A stretch of DNA of 64,000 bases. Source: Adiantum capillus-veneris. Lineage: Eukaryota; Streptophyta; Polypodiopsida; Polypodiales; Pteridaceae. The stretch lies in the NCBI GenBank assembly GCA_014529385.2, contig CM043962.1:54209905-54273904 (forward strand), given 5' to 3'. Position 1 is the first letter of the stretch, and each line of letters begins with the position of its first letter. Both the position numbers and the translations under genes were made by a program. Below the pieces are notes generated by a model, which saw only the letters and a program-made list of their open reading frames with translations, did no database searches and was not told the DNA's origin. Positions 9,693 through 19,606 of the stretch are shown in pieces.

Positions 9693-10513
9693 TATGACAA
9701 GCACCTCAAGTACCTTAGTCATCAAGCATGACAAGCACCTCAAGCACCTTAGTCATCAAGCACACACCTTAGTCATCAAGCACGCACCTTAGTAATCAAG
9801 CATGACAAGCACCTCAAGATTATGTTGGGTTCCCACCTCAAGCTCAGCCCTAGCTTGCCTAAGGTCAAAGGACTTTTAACACTGACTATTGGAGGTCTTT
9901 AATGAAGCTAAACCTAACGTCTTTTAAGCGCTATCAGATGCACGTTTCTCTTTCATAGACTATCTCCTTTTGGACCCGTGTTGAGATGTAGTCATCTCTC
10001 CTCTTGGTCCCGTGTTGAACTAAATCTAGAAGCACTTATTGCACATTGCTCTTTGGTACACCGTCTCCTTTTGGACCCCTATTGAGATGCAACCATCTCT
10101 CCTTTTGGTCCCCTGTTGAGATGGGTCTAGAAGCACATGTCTCTATTCTAACTCTTGTTCCCGTTTATTCTCCCACATTAAATGATCAGTTTAATATGAG
10201 AAAATCATTTGGGTAAGCTAGATATTAGATTTTATGACATAACCTCTCTCTTGAAATCATAGTCGTCCTCGACTATGAGGTAGAGAAGATAAAGCCTAGT
10301 CATTAGTCCATGTTTCTTAGCGGATAGAGGATCCCTTTTTACCCGACGACATCATTCCAGGATGGAGGACTAATCCATTTGGTGCTTGGGAGATGTAGCT
10401 GCCACAAGCATGTCAGCTCTTTAGCTCATATCATACTTCCAAAGTAGAGTGACACGTTCTACTTGGTGTTTGGGAGACATCGTCACCACGAACATGATTC
10501 TAAGCATGCATAC

Positions 10514-10764
10514 TGTGCGCTCTTTGCCGCACTGTCGAAGCAAGGGACTTGCCGATACACCGTGTGCGAGCCACAAATGGCTCCAAGCACACAACAAGCC
10601 TAAACTAGCAAGCTCAAGAGAGCAAAGGGTGTGTCACTCACCGCTGTACACTCGCCTTCGTGGTGGATTCCTCGTCGCGATGAAGAAGAAGCTGTAGTCG
10701 TGCCGCGCTCAACCGCTTCACCGCCGTCGTGCCTTCGTAATGCTCGATTGCACACACACTCTCC

Positions 10765-10802
<38 letters not shown>

Positions 10803-11104
10803 AGGAGGTGAAGAAGAAGAAGATGGAGATGGAGATGGAGCAAGAGCACTCTTCTATTGCACAAATGAGAGAATGAGTAAATTTTAGGTTTAGTTGGCTT
10901 TTATATGAGCTCACCCCATTCACACTTGGGCGCCCATGCTTAGCCAACTAATCCCTTGAATGTCCCAGTTAGAGTGCGCCTCTCATCGGCGATCACTCTT
11001 ACCCTTTTCCTATTGGTCCGACAAGCCCGGTACCTGACTCTACCAAATACATAATACACGTCCGTCGTAGGTGATGGGGTGTCCGTGAGCCATGAGGGTT
11101 AACA
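10514..11104 (-). repeat. 3' LTR of the 10514-19520 element
   Basis: 591 bp. On the minus strand it starts TGTTAACC and ends GCGCACAG. A TATA box (CATATAAAAG, 10898-10907) is followed about 100 bp downstream by a CA/CT microsatellite at 10763-10802, which is therefore in the transcribed leader. Confidence 0.9.
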
Positions 11105-12876
11105 TGCCCCCCTTCCTGATGTAGATTCCGTCCTCGGAAGCTATTGAGTTGAAGCTGGTTCGTCGAGGTGGAAGAGCATTTGAGTTGAATGTCCTTAGCC
11201 TTCTTCAGTCACTGCAAAATCAAACAACATTGGCACAGTAATTGCATTCTCTTAAAAAGCATATGCAGTTTTAGGTAGACAAATTGATTGGTAAAAGAAT
11301 TTTAAACAATTTGTCAGCAATGAACATTAAATTGCAATGTAATCAAATGCATAAACAGATGTAAAGGTAGAAAATTAAACAAGTCCGGGGTCGCTAATTT
11401 GACGGTCGAAAGGCACTAGAGATCGAATATTAATACCATGGGTAAGCTTCTTAATTTTCAGTGGTCAATTAAGTTGTTTAATCGCGAGAGCCAAGTATTC
11501 ATGTTCGAGGGCTGACTAGAGGCTATATCTAGAAGACCTTGTAGTTAAGCTATCATAAAAGGAATTTCTTATGAAATCATCGCCTGGCTGATTACTTTTT
11601 CTTTGACCCCCCAAAGTGTTTTCACATTGATTCAATTATGATGTGTGTGCTTATTTTGTATGCCTTGGGTTTTTTGCTTTTCAAGGAAAAGCGTCCACAC
11701 TGGGAACCTCTAGGGCTCTAGTACCATAGGCGATACATGTGAGTGAAGTACCAATTTAAGCAGGGATTTCTCTTCCAGCTTAAAATTTTACATTGTGGCA
11801 CTTTGATTTTTTGTTTGTTCATTTTCAACATTTTAATTTTGTAACTTTGGGGGGTCATATAACATTGTTACCCTCCCCAGGCTCATCACATTAGTAAACT
11901 CTCTTTATAATACTTAAGCTAAAGGTCGATAGGGTTAAGCCCACTAGAAAGCCCTAGTACATTTCATACAATGCTGCCTAAATCGGATTAAGAACCTAAG
12001 TAACCATTGCTTATTAGGAAGGCATTCCCCATGGTATTAAGAGAAGATTTCTAATACCTAGCTTGGTCAAACTAGCTTAGTCGGACTGCTTGATTTTTAC
12101 ACCTAGACAAGTGATTATGACAAAACATTACATTGAATTAAATGTTTGATACTAAGCCAATGCGCTGAATATTATGCTACCAATCACAATCAAAGCAGAC
12201 AAACATGGATGCAAAAAGATAAGGGAAATGCTAATGGACATAAAACACCTGTTTGTGTTGATGGTCGCGCTTGATTTGAAGTGTGAACGAGAGAAAGGTT
12301 CCATGAAGGTCCAAATCCTATCAATAGAAACACGCTCCTGTACACACTAGGAAACAAAAGGAATACCTCCAGGAGGCACATTAGTGGGAAAAGAGAACTT
12401 CGCTTATCTCTCAACTCTAAAACAGAAACACTCCTATCATACTAATCTTACCTACCCTCCATCACTCAAGTGATGAGGATCAAAGGTGTTTTATGGCATA
12501 GGTTTCTGTTTCACTGTACCAGATGTGACATGTGTAGGTTTGAGTCAATGTTTTGACTTTTAATGTGCATACTCGTTTGCTAATTGATCTTGCTCTTTAT
12601 TTTTCTTTTTTTTGTTTTTTGTGAGTATAAAGATTTATATGTACATTCCCTAAGATTGGGAGGTATAGAGGTCAGGGAGAAAGGTTGAGAGGGAAGCAAG
12701 TGAATAATGGATGTCCACAAACACTCCCCCCTTCCTTGGGTAGATCATACCGTTTGAAATGAGCTTGTCACCCTTTGAAACCAATTGTTCCAGCTGGTAA
12801 TAGGTGAGGTTTTTTGCCAGTAGTTTTCTATTACCCTAGGTGCCTCGTCAAGTTGCAAGGGTGGTAAGGTACTCTC
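11105..12876. other. Non-coding 3' part of the 9-kb element
   Basis: The polypurine tract occupies 11105-11117. The rest has stops in all frames and no recognisable RT, RNase H, integrase or envelope-like remnant, although this is where pol would be expected. Confidence 0.6.
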
Positions 12877-15561
12877 CTAGGATTGAACTTGAAGTGGTTC
12901 ATCAGGCGATTCTTGAACACTGGGAGGTGTGGATTCTTTTGTAGCTTCATGGAGGTCCACTACTATAGATGGAGGTTGTGTAGAAGCTTTTACCTCTATG
13001 GATGTATTACATGAGGAGCTAGAAGCTTCATGGGACTCCCCTCTTCCTGAGCTAGGTGGAACAAATCGTTCTTTCTTTGGTACCCAAACTAGCTCGGGAG
13101 CGGGTGTGTAGCATTCTGTGATTTTTTTCTTTCCACGATCATTGATTCGTTTTGGAGCTACGGGATTGGGCTCACTTGGGTCAGGTGATAGGTAAGAGCA
13201 CAATCTACGTTTTGGCACCCAGATTTGATCATTTCCTTGATAGTAGCCTTGGGCTTCCAATAGTCGTTTAGGGATCCATCGCAACATTTTCTTACTTTTC
13301 TTGGAGCGAGTGGTACGTTTCTTACAAGGCTTCTGTTTTTTAGCACTAGCTATGGTCATTAAAGAAGCTTTAGGGACCCACTTGTATGTTTTCTTCGTTA
13401 CATTAGGATGAGTCTTGTCGGAAGCGATATGCATTGCTTGTAGCATATTTAAGGGTACAGGCATTTCATCCCCCTCAGGTGTTACCCAGGTCGTCCCCCT
13501 ATTTCCCCAAGTGTCTATGGTTGCTGCTAGGTGGACCCAATCCACATTGTCCGACTCAGTCATCCCAGGTAGGATATCCATATAAGGAGAATATTGGCCA
13601 ATGTCTGTATCCTTCTTACAAGTGTAACAATATTGTAGTGGGGCCGAGTGAACTGTGGTGTCAGAGCGATGATCAATAATGGTTTTACTCCCTAAGGGGT
13701 GTACCTTACCAGTCACCAAATCCACTCTAAGGACAGAGTCTTGGAATTGCAAATAGACATGATTTTTAGACCAATCATGAACCATTTGTGCTTCCCTCAT
13801 GAATGGTCGTCCTAAAATCATTTCATATGACATAAGGTGTTTAGAGAAATCCATTACAATGAACGTATGTCGTACCTTGTGTCCTAGAACTTTGATCTTA
13901 AGATCCTTGAGCATCCCCATAGGTTTGGCTATGGTACCATTTGCCATCTTTACCACAATGTTAGTAACACTGAGGCGGGGTTTTCCCATGGATTCCCAAC
14001 AATCTTTTGTAACGATGCTAACTCCCGCACCACCATCAAGAATTCCCTTTATGATTAATCCTTTGGTAGTGATGGGTAGGGTCGCATTAGACTTGTCGCC
14101 TTCAAAATACTGCCCTAATTCGTTAATGGGTACCTCGATCACGGACTCGTGTCCATCTAAGTCAAGTGATTGCACATGATTTTCCTCATCAATCATAATC
14201 GAGTCAGGCCTATTTGGTTGCGCAAACTGCGGTAATCCCGTTCGTAGCTCTCCGTTAAGGAATGCTCGAAGTGTAAGGAATAACTCAGGATCTCCATACA
14301 GCTTTTCTATGATCGTGGTTCGGACCTCAGAAGACATGAAGTCCACCAGTTTGGCAACACTCATTGGCATTTTGCAGGGTGTAGGTCCTTGACTAGGAAC
14401 TGGTGAGGATGGAATCTCATATTCCTCAATGGGATCAGGTATTCCTTCGTTAAACATCCTTTCCAACAAGAAAGGTGTATGCTCACTTTCTGATGTCCCG
14501 TCTTCACTCCCTTCTTGGATGATACTAGATATGGCTAACGGTCTATGGTTCATGTGGGATGGATGAACTTGCGTGGGAAACACTGTGTCATGAATTTTGA
14601 CATGCATGGGTTCTGGTTCTAGTTTCCTTTGAGTCTCCTCCACTAAACCTCTTAGATGTTTCACTTGCTCAATCTCGTCTACTGGGTTTGGGTACGTCCC
14701 AATCTTCTTTTTACGATTCTTCCCTTTTTGCCTCTGCGGTTTATCTTGGGGGTCTTGGATTGGATTTGGAAACACTTGTGGTGTTTTCAGAGGCTCTTTA
14801 TGGTTTTCTCTTATTCGGTTTTCATTTGGTTCCATGTTACGGTTTTCTTTGTCGGTCTTTCCCTTTGTGGTATTGGTTCTAGTCTCCATTGTCTCGATTG
14901 AATCTGAATCATCCTCGAGGTCATTCATATACACGGGGTCATCTCCTGTTCCTATGTTTGTTTTGGAACTTGGCTTTGAATTTCCCGTATTTTGCGACCT
15001 CTTTCTTCGTGTCTTCTTTTTCTTTGCTTGGATAACTGACGCGGTATCTCTCTCTTCGAGGATATGGCCTGGCCCTTGAAGCATGGACCGTGTAATCGCA
15101 TAAGCGGGTGCGACGGGTGATATTGGCGATGTCACACTAGCAATTTTGACCAAATTTAGGGGTGTGATTTTAGGCGCATTTGGGTTATAGGGGCATTGGG
15201 CAATCAAGTGATCTATGCCACAATGATTACATGTGAGTATTGGCATTGCAGACGTGCTCCCTTGATTCATTTGCATCTGTGCAGCATTCTTTTGCAGCCT
15301 AATAGGGCACTTCGCTGCCCGATGTGGTCCACCACACTCGTAGCATTGAAGAGGTGGCCTCCTAGCCTGGGTGTTGATATTTTGACCTCTGGATGCGAGA
15401 GCAGCAGCTTGATAAACCGGCTTGACTTGCCCCCAACAATCTTCTATGTAGTATATAGGACACTCTTCCAATGTATCAAGTCCGTAGGCAATACTAGTGT
15501 CTATTTCCTCCTCACAGCCATCTGCATAAGCATTAGATGGCTCGCAACCCACTTGGTTCAT
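12877..15561 (-). CDS. Gag C-terminal region plus retroviral-type aspartic protease of the 9-kb element
   Basis: 894 codons, in the same frame as 15586-16083 and separated from it only by a TAG and eight codons. Near the N terminus are two zinc knuckles, CYECGGPHRAAKC and CNHCGIDHLIAQC, with CX2CX3HX4C spacing. A Lys/Arg-rich, Ser/Thr-rich linker follows. At about residue 510 comes the protease active site ILDGGAGVSIV, where the family usually has D-S/T-G-A, and a later ILGRP marks the protease flap and C-terminal region. The last ~200 residues carry four spaced W-V/I-P-K motifs (KWVPK, RWIPK, IWVPK, VWVPK) in a basic, low-complexity tail of unknown role. The ATG at 15561 is only the first Met after the stop and need not be a real start. 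Confidence 0.7.
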   Translation of the reverse strand: MNQVGCEPSNAYADGCEEEIDTSIAYGLDTLEECPIYYIEDCWGQVKPVYQAAALASRGQNINTQARRPPLQCYECGGPHRAAKCPIRLQKNAAQMQMNQGSTSAMPILTCNHCGIDHLIAQCPYNPNAPKITPLNLVKIASVTSPISPVAPAYAITRSMLQGPGHILEERDTASVIQAKKKKTRRKRSQNTGNSKPSSKTNIGTGDDPVYMNDLEDDSDSIETMETRTNTTKGKTDKENRNMEPNENRIRENHKEPLKTPQVFPNPIQDPQDKPQRQKGKNRKKKIGTYPNPVDEIEQVKHLRGLVEETQRKLEPEPMHVKIHDTVFPTQVHPSHMNHRPLAISSIIQEGSEDGTSESEHTPFLLERMFNEGIPDPIEEYEIPSSPVPSQGPTPCKMPMSVAKLVDFMSSEVRTTIIEKLYGDPELFLTLRAFLNGELRTGLPQFAQPNRPDSIMIDEENHVQSLDLDGHESVIEVPINELGQYFEGDKSNATLPITTKGLIIKGILDGGAGVSIVTKDCWESMGKPRLSVTNIVVKMANGTIAKPMGMLKDLKIKVLGHKVRHTFIVMDFSKHLMSYEMILGRPFMREAQMVHDWSKNHVYLQFQDSVLRVDLVTGKVHPLGSKTIIDHRSDTTVHSAPLQYCYTCKKDTDIGQYSPYMDILPGMTESDNVDWVHLAATIDTWGNRGTTWVTPEGDEMPVPLNMLQAMHIASDKTHPNVTKKTYKWVPKASLMTIASAKKQKPCKKRTTRSKKSKKMLRWIPKRLLEAQGYYQGNDQIWVPKRRLCSYLSPDPSEPNPVAPKRINDRGKKKITECYTPAPELVWVPKKERFVPPSSGRGESHEASSSSCNTSIEVKASTQPPSIVVDLHEATKESTPPSVQESPDEPLQVQS

Positions 15562-15585
15562 AGGGGCGACTCTTGGATGCGGGGG

Positions 15586-16083
15586 CTACGGTCCTAGCAC
15601 AGGAGGTGGTAGCGGTGTAGCTTGTACAACATTTTGAGATCTAGGGACCATGTGTTGCGGTAGTTGCTCAACAGGTGGAGCAGGCATCAATATAGGAGCT
15701 CGAGGTGCATCCGTCCAGGCTACAGGTGGTCTATTTGCCATCATACGTTTGATCATTAAACAATCCTTAGCTTGGTGACCATACCTACCACATGCGTTGC
15801 AAGTTCCATTAAATTTTACTCTAAACGTAGGGCACTCACTAGTGCTATGTGGACCCAAGCAAATGGAACACCATTGTTGCTCCCTTCTTGGATACATGTG
15901 ACTATTTTGAGGGGGTCGATTATCCTTAAGAGACTCTTGGATTGCCTTGGTGAGGTCTGTCAAGAATGTCTCAAATACCTTTGGCTCATTGGTAATGGGC
16001 TTTGCAGTCATGGGTTCATACTCAATGGCTTGTGAGCTAGTGGATCTCGTGTCAGTAGACACCCTCATGCCTGCTATCATCAA
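15586..16083 (-). CDS. Gag nucleocapsid segment of the 9-kb element
   Basis: 165 codons in the same frame as the neighbouring segments and bounded on both sides by single TAG codons. It carries a zinc knuckle CSICLGPHSTSEC with three residues between the second Cys and His, and a standard one CNACGRYGHQAKDC (CX2CX4HX4C). A proline-rich stretch follows. Gag nucleocapsid binds element RNA during particle assembly. The upstream TAG (at about 16123) interrupts the same frame between capsid and nucleocapsid; both stops are one transition from CAG. Confidence 0.75.
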   Translation of the reverse strand: MMIAGMRVSTDTRSTSSQAIEYEPMTAKPITNEPKVFETFLTDLTKAIQESLKDNRPPQNSHMYPRREQQWCSICLGPHSTSECPTFRVKFNGTCNACGRYGHQAKDCLMIKRMMANRPPVAWTDAPRAPILMPAPPVEQLPQHMVPRSQNVVQATPLPPPVLGP

Positions 16084-16122
16084 GTTGTCCTCTAATTGGA
16101 TTGCATTGGCAGTGACATCTTC

Positions 16123-17166
16123 CTAGGTTGTGATACCTCTAATCACTAGTCCATTATAGATTCCTTCATTCCTCAACCCTCGAATGAATCGATCAAGAAG
16201 TTGGTTATTGTTGAAGCGCTCATTTACAGGGCAGCGAGAGTTTAAGTGCTTTAGACGACTGATGAAGTCCCTTACTGACTCTCCTTCCTCACGTTCGGCC
16301 TTCTGTAGCTGAGATGCTACACCCCAAAGCACACCTTCTCCTATGTACTCCTTTAGAAACAACCTTCGAAGGGTAGGGTAGATTGTTTTCTCGTCCACCC
16401 TTAGGGTTCTATACCAATCTCCAGCCTTCCCACTTAATGTCAAGCTTAAGGCATTGCATTTATGTAGTTCGTTGCGTTCCCCTAAGGAATCACATACTTG
16501 TTCAAACACTTCAATGTGTTTTCTAGCATCTTCATCCCCATTGAATTTTTGCGTGAGTTTGGCAATTTGTACTGCCTTACTTCTAGGCTCTCTATCAGAT
16601 GCATGACACATATTTTCCGCGATAGATCGACCTATGGTTTGAGCAAACGCTACCAAGTCACCTACGTGAGGAGGCAGGGCCGGTGGAGGTACTCTTGGAA
16701 TCATATGTGGGAGAGGGACGGGTACCGGTCTTGGCATATGTGTGGATGATGCAGGATATGGAACATAACCAGGCATAGGTCCACTCGGATAAGGGCTAGG
16801 GAGCGGCACTCGAGGAGCATACACAAGTGGTACAATTGGAGGTGTGGGGGCCATGTGTGCATAAGGGGCTAGAGGCACATACGGTCGAGGCCCCATATTA
16901 GGTACTACAACACTAGGTAGTGGCACTGCGCTAACCGTAGATGTCATCGGTACATTCTCTGTCAGGCTTATCCCTAGAGTGAGCACTGTGTTTTCCTTAA
17001 TAGAGGGTTGAGCCAAGTTAGGGAAGCTAAAGTTGTCGCTCGGAGGCTCAGATTGCATAGAGACCCCAGGTGAAATGACGTAAGATGGGTCCATGGGGCT
17101 CATTAGAGGAGTCTCCATTTGTGATAGAGTAGGCTGTTGAGCCTTGCTTGTATCCAGAAATCTCAT
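16123..17166 (-). CDS. Retrotransposon Gag capsid domain of the 9-kb element
   Basis: 347 codons. Residues 1-190 are Pro-rich. From about residue 200 there is a typical plant retrotransposon Gag capsid domain: KFNGDEDARKHIEVFEQVCD, LSLTLSGKAGDWYRTL, FLKEY, then VRDFISRLKHLNSRCP and LLDRFIRGLRNEGIY. Capsid proteins assemble the virus-like particle. The frame ends at TAG and continues in register with the nucleocapsid segment. The ATG used may not be the original start, because the upstream segment 17949-17194 is also in register and separated only by TGA. Confidence 0.8.
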   Translation of the reverse strand: MRFLDTSKAQQPTLSQMETPLMSPMDPSYVISPGVSMQSEPPSDNFSFPNLAQPSIKENTVLTLGISLTENVPMTSTVSAVPLPSVVVPNMGPRPYVPLAPYAHMAPTPPIVPLVYAPRVPLPSPYPSGPMPGYVPYPASSTHMPRPVPVPLPHMIPRVPPPALPPHVGDLVAFAQTIGRSIAENMCHASDREPRSKAVQIAKLTQKFNGDEDARKHIEVFEQVCDSLGERNELHKCNALSLTLSGKAGDWYRTLRVDEKTIYPTLRRLFLKEYIGEGVLWGVASQLQKAEREEGESVRDFISRLKHLNSRCPVNERFNNNQLLDRFIRGLRNEGIYNGLVIRGITT

Positions 17167-17193
17167 GGGGCCAGTTGAGAGTATATTTACCCC

Positions 17194-17949
17194 TCAGTTT
17201 TGCCTTTCTGATTGAATAATGCCATGGATAACATTACAGATCATTTTCTGTTGATCTTCGATGCTCGTGGCACTAGAGGTGGATTGTACAATCTCTATCC
17301 ATCCTACATGGTAGGCGTGGCCAGAGTGTAGATCCGTCAACACCTCAGTGTGGAGGTCGTATGTCCAATGATCATTAATGAACAATCCTTCTAGAGTCGA
17401 CGTGTTAACGGTTTCTTGTGAGGTAGAAGCAATGTTGCTCCCCGTGGTTTTACTTGTCACCAACGGTACTCTAGAGGGAACTTCTGAAGGAGGTAGCTCA
17501 ACAGGGCCTGAAGGAGGTAGCTCAACAGGGCCTTCTTGGTAAGAAGTTGGCAGGATATCCACATGGACGCTCTTTGGGGGTGTGGGGTCCACGTGCGATG
17601 TGAAAGGAGAATCCACTTCCCCACCCCCTTCGTGTGCTTCATTTGCATCAGGTTCCGAGCGAGTAGCTCTACCTAATGTTTCCATGAAACGGCTAAACAT
17701 ACTAGTACTAGGCTGTGGAGCTTCGGGAGGTGCATGGCCTTCTCTCTCAGTGTTTTGGGTAGGGTATGCTTCCATGATTTCTGAGTCGGAGGAGGAATCA
17801 CTAGCGGCTATTTTAGGGTCTTGGGTGGTGCTACCTTGTGTCCCCGCTGAGGGTCTAGAGCCTATCGTGGATGGGTAATGGGTGTCCGTATGAACAGAGG
17901 CACCCTCAATATGCTCGTGTTCGAGCACCCGCCCAGAGCGCAAGTGCAT
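17194..17949 (-). CDS. N-terminal Gag segment of the 9-kb element
   Basis: 251 codons starting MHLRSGRVLEH, acidic and Ser/Thr/Pro-rich, with a 10-residue internal duplication (GPVELPPS twice near residues 140-155). No known domain. It is in the same frame as the capsid segment and separated from it by TGA plus nine codons. The most upstream ATG in the block lies about 1 kb from the primer-binding site, so this is the best candidate for the original gag start. Confidence 0.6.
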   Translation of the reverse strand: MHLRSGRVLEHEHIEGASVHTDTHYPSTIGSRPSAGTQGSTTQDPKIAASDSSSDSEIMEAYPTQNTEREGHAPPEAPQPSTSMFSRFMETLGRATRSEPDANEAHEGGGEVDSPFTSHVDPTPPKSVHVDILPTSYQEGPVELPPSGPVELPPSEVPSRVPLVTSKTTGSNIASTSQETVNTSTLEGLFINDHWTYDLHTEVLTDLHSGHAYHVGWIEIVQSTSSATSIEDQQKMICNVIHGIIQSERQN

Positions 17950-18199
17950 GTGCTTTTGATACCCTCAGGTGTCAAAAAGCTGCTCTAGGAGGCCTTGTGA
18001 CTAGTTTTTAGCGTGTTTTTTGTTTGTTTTTTTGCTAGATTTTTTAGAGCGTGTCGTGGAATGGGCCGTGTGATAGCTCGAACCGAGCGTATCGCTAGGA
18101 GGGACACGCTGTGCTTTACAACCCACCGTTTGGTTCTATTTTGCTCCAGAAAAACCCGAAACAATCTTTTCCTAGCTGGGGAACTAGGCTCCAAGTAGC

Positions 18200-18905
18200 A
18201 AGTCTAAGGGTGCAAGTGGGAAGAGAATGGAGGAGAGTGGAGGACTTGTCCCACATGCTCTCATTCCCTCTTGAGGAGGTAGGGTATATATATAAGAGTG
18301 AGTCTAGTATATATCATAAGACTAAGGCCTGAGGCCTGGGCTTGGGCTTGGGCTTGGGGAAATGATCCCGATCTAACTTTTATACAAACCAACCCGTCCG
18401 TTTTTATAACTCACGTTTTTTATTTTCGAAAAATTTAACCTCCCCCTCACTCACGTTTTTATTTTTCGGAATTTTTTTTTGGTTTTTTTTTTCAAAAATT
18501 TTTTTTTTTTTTTTGGGTACGCGTCTTGGTGCGCGTTGACTTCACCTACCTACTTTCTGTCTCGCCTAATTACTAGCCTACTTAATTAACTGACTGTGCG
18601 TCTAACTGTGCACAAACCAGAAAACACAAAAAATGCAGAAAATTGAAACTTGACAGAACTGTGCAGTGCAAACCAGAAAATGCAGGAAATTGAAACTTGA
18701 CAGAATTGTGCTGTGCAAACCAGAAAATGCAGAAAACGCAGAAACGCAAGAAATGCTAACTATGCAGTGCAAACTAGAAAATGCAGAAAACGCAAAAAAC
18801 AGAAATCTCCACACAACTACACACACTCATTCCCTGCCTTTCCTATGATAGAAATTGCACCACAAGAAAGCGTAAAGTGCTTAACCGAGCTTAGTGTAGG
18901 GCATT
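18200..18905. other. 5' leader of the 9-kb element with tandem repeats
   Basis: Non-coding leader between the primer-binding site and gag. It includes a GGGCTT triple repeat near 18338-18358, T-rich runs at 18470-18515, and three to four copies of a ~53-bp block with GTGCAAACCAGAAAATGCAG at 18609-18800. Confidence 0.7.
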
Positions 18906-18923
18906 TCCCTGGCAGCGGCGCCA
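18906..18923 (-). other. Primer-binding site, Tat/Athila type
   Basis: TGGCGCCGCTGCCAGGGA, four bases inside the 5' LTR. Confidence 0.8.
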
Positions 18924-18927
18924 AAAA

Positions 18928-19178
18928 TGTGCGCTCTTTGCCGCACTGTCGAAGCAAGGGACTTGCCAATACACCGTGTGCGAGCCACAAATGGCTCCAA
19001 GCACACAACAAGCCTAAACTAGCAAGCTCAAGAGAGCAAAGGGTGTGTCACTCACCGCTCTACGCTCGCCTTCGTGGTGGATTCCTCGCCGCGATGAAGA
19101 AGAAGCTGCAGTCGTGTCGCGCTCAACCGCTTCGCCGCCGTCGTGCCTTCATAATGCTCGATCGCACACACACTCTCC

Positions 19179-19218
<40 letters not shown>

Positions 19219-19520
19219 AGGAGGTGAAGAAGAAGAAGATGGAGATGGAGATGGAGCAAGAGCACTCTTCTATTGCACAAATGAGAGAATGAGTAAATTT
19301 TAGGTTTAGTTGGCTTTTATATGAGCTCACCCCATTCACACTTGGGCGCCCATGCTTAGCCAACTAATCCCTTGAATGTCCTAGTTAGAGTGCGCCTCTC
19401 ATCGGCGATCACTCTTACCCTTTTCCTATTGGTCCGACAAGCCCGGTACCTGACTCTACCAAATACATAATACACGTCCGTCGTAGGTGATGGGGTGTCC
19501 GTGAGCTGTGAGGGTTAACA
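18928..19520 (-). repeat. 5' LTR of the 10514-19520 element
   Basis: 593 bp, nearly identical to 10514-11104. It carries the active-position promoter and a CT/CA tract at about 19179-19218. Confidence 0.92.
19314..19323 (-). promoter_or_regulatory. TATA box of 5' LTR
   Basis: CATATAAAAG on the minus strand, with a CCAATAGG motif about 110 bp upstream. It should drive the gag-protease transcript. Confidence 0.6.
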
Positions 19521-19606
19521 CATACTTCTTAAATTTGTACACAATAAAAAGAGAACTAGTCTTATAAGACAAAAACATTGTTTATTTAAAATGCATTTTC
19601 ATATGC

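Larger units (their letters stand above)
8379..10239 (-). repeat. 3' LTR of minus-strand chromovirus (1.86 kb)
   Basis: Read on the minus strand it starts TGTCATAAAATCTAATATCT at 10239 and ends CCATTACA at 8379. Relatives at 26718-28392 and 54441-56011 share the same start, a TTAAACTGATCATTTAAT block, a hairpin motif (8572-8600) and a similar end. A purine tract (AAGAGAGAGG on the minus strand, just right of 10239) is the polypurine tract. Inside are a (GT)22 tract, a five-unit 76-bp tandem array and two copies of a ~110-bp block at 9944-10145. The base pattern of short imperfect repeats suggests a fast-changing U3. Confidence 0.75.
10514..19520 (-). mobile_element. Complete 9.0-kb Tat/Athila-like LTR element with Gag and protease only
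   Basis: LTRs at 10514-11104 and 18928-19520 differ by roughly a dozen substitutions (counted by eye, nearly all transitions), so this is a fairly recent insertion. A perfect 5-bp target duplication CATAC flanks it (10509-10513 and 19521-19525). On the minus strand the primer-binding site TGGCGCCGCTGCCAGGGA (18906-18923) resembles the Tat/Athila/Ogre type, and the polypurine tract GAAGGGGGGCA abuts the 3' LTR at 11105-11117. It carries one long gag-protease frame with three stops (17949-12877) and about 1.77 kb of apparently non-coding sequence after it. I find no RT, RNase H or integrase, so it depended on a partner element. It sits in the 3' untranslated part of a chromovirus. Confidence 0.9.

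Noticed and set aside
9351-9830. CRISPR-like array
   Set aside because: The units are whole tandem copies without unique spacers, lie inside a retrotransposon LTR, and the genome is eukaryotic.
14656-15079. Hydrophobic plus-strand open frames over the gag-protease region
   Set aside because: Antisense shadows of the basic and acidic linker of the minus-strand gag-protease frame.
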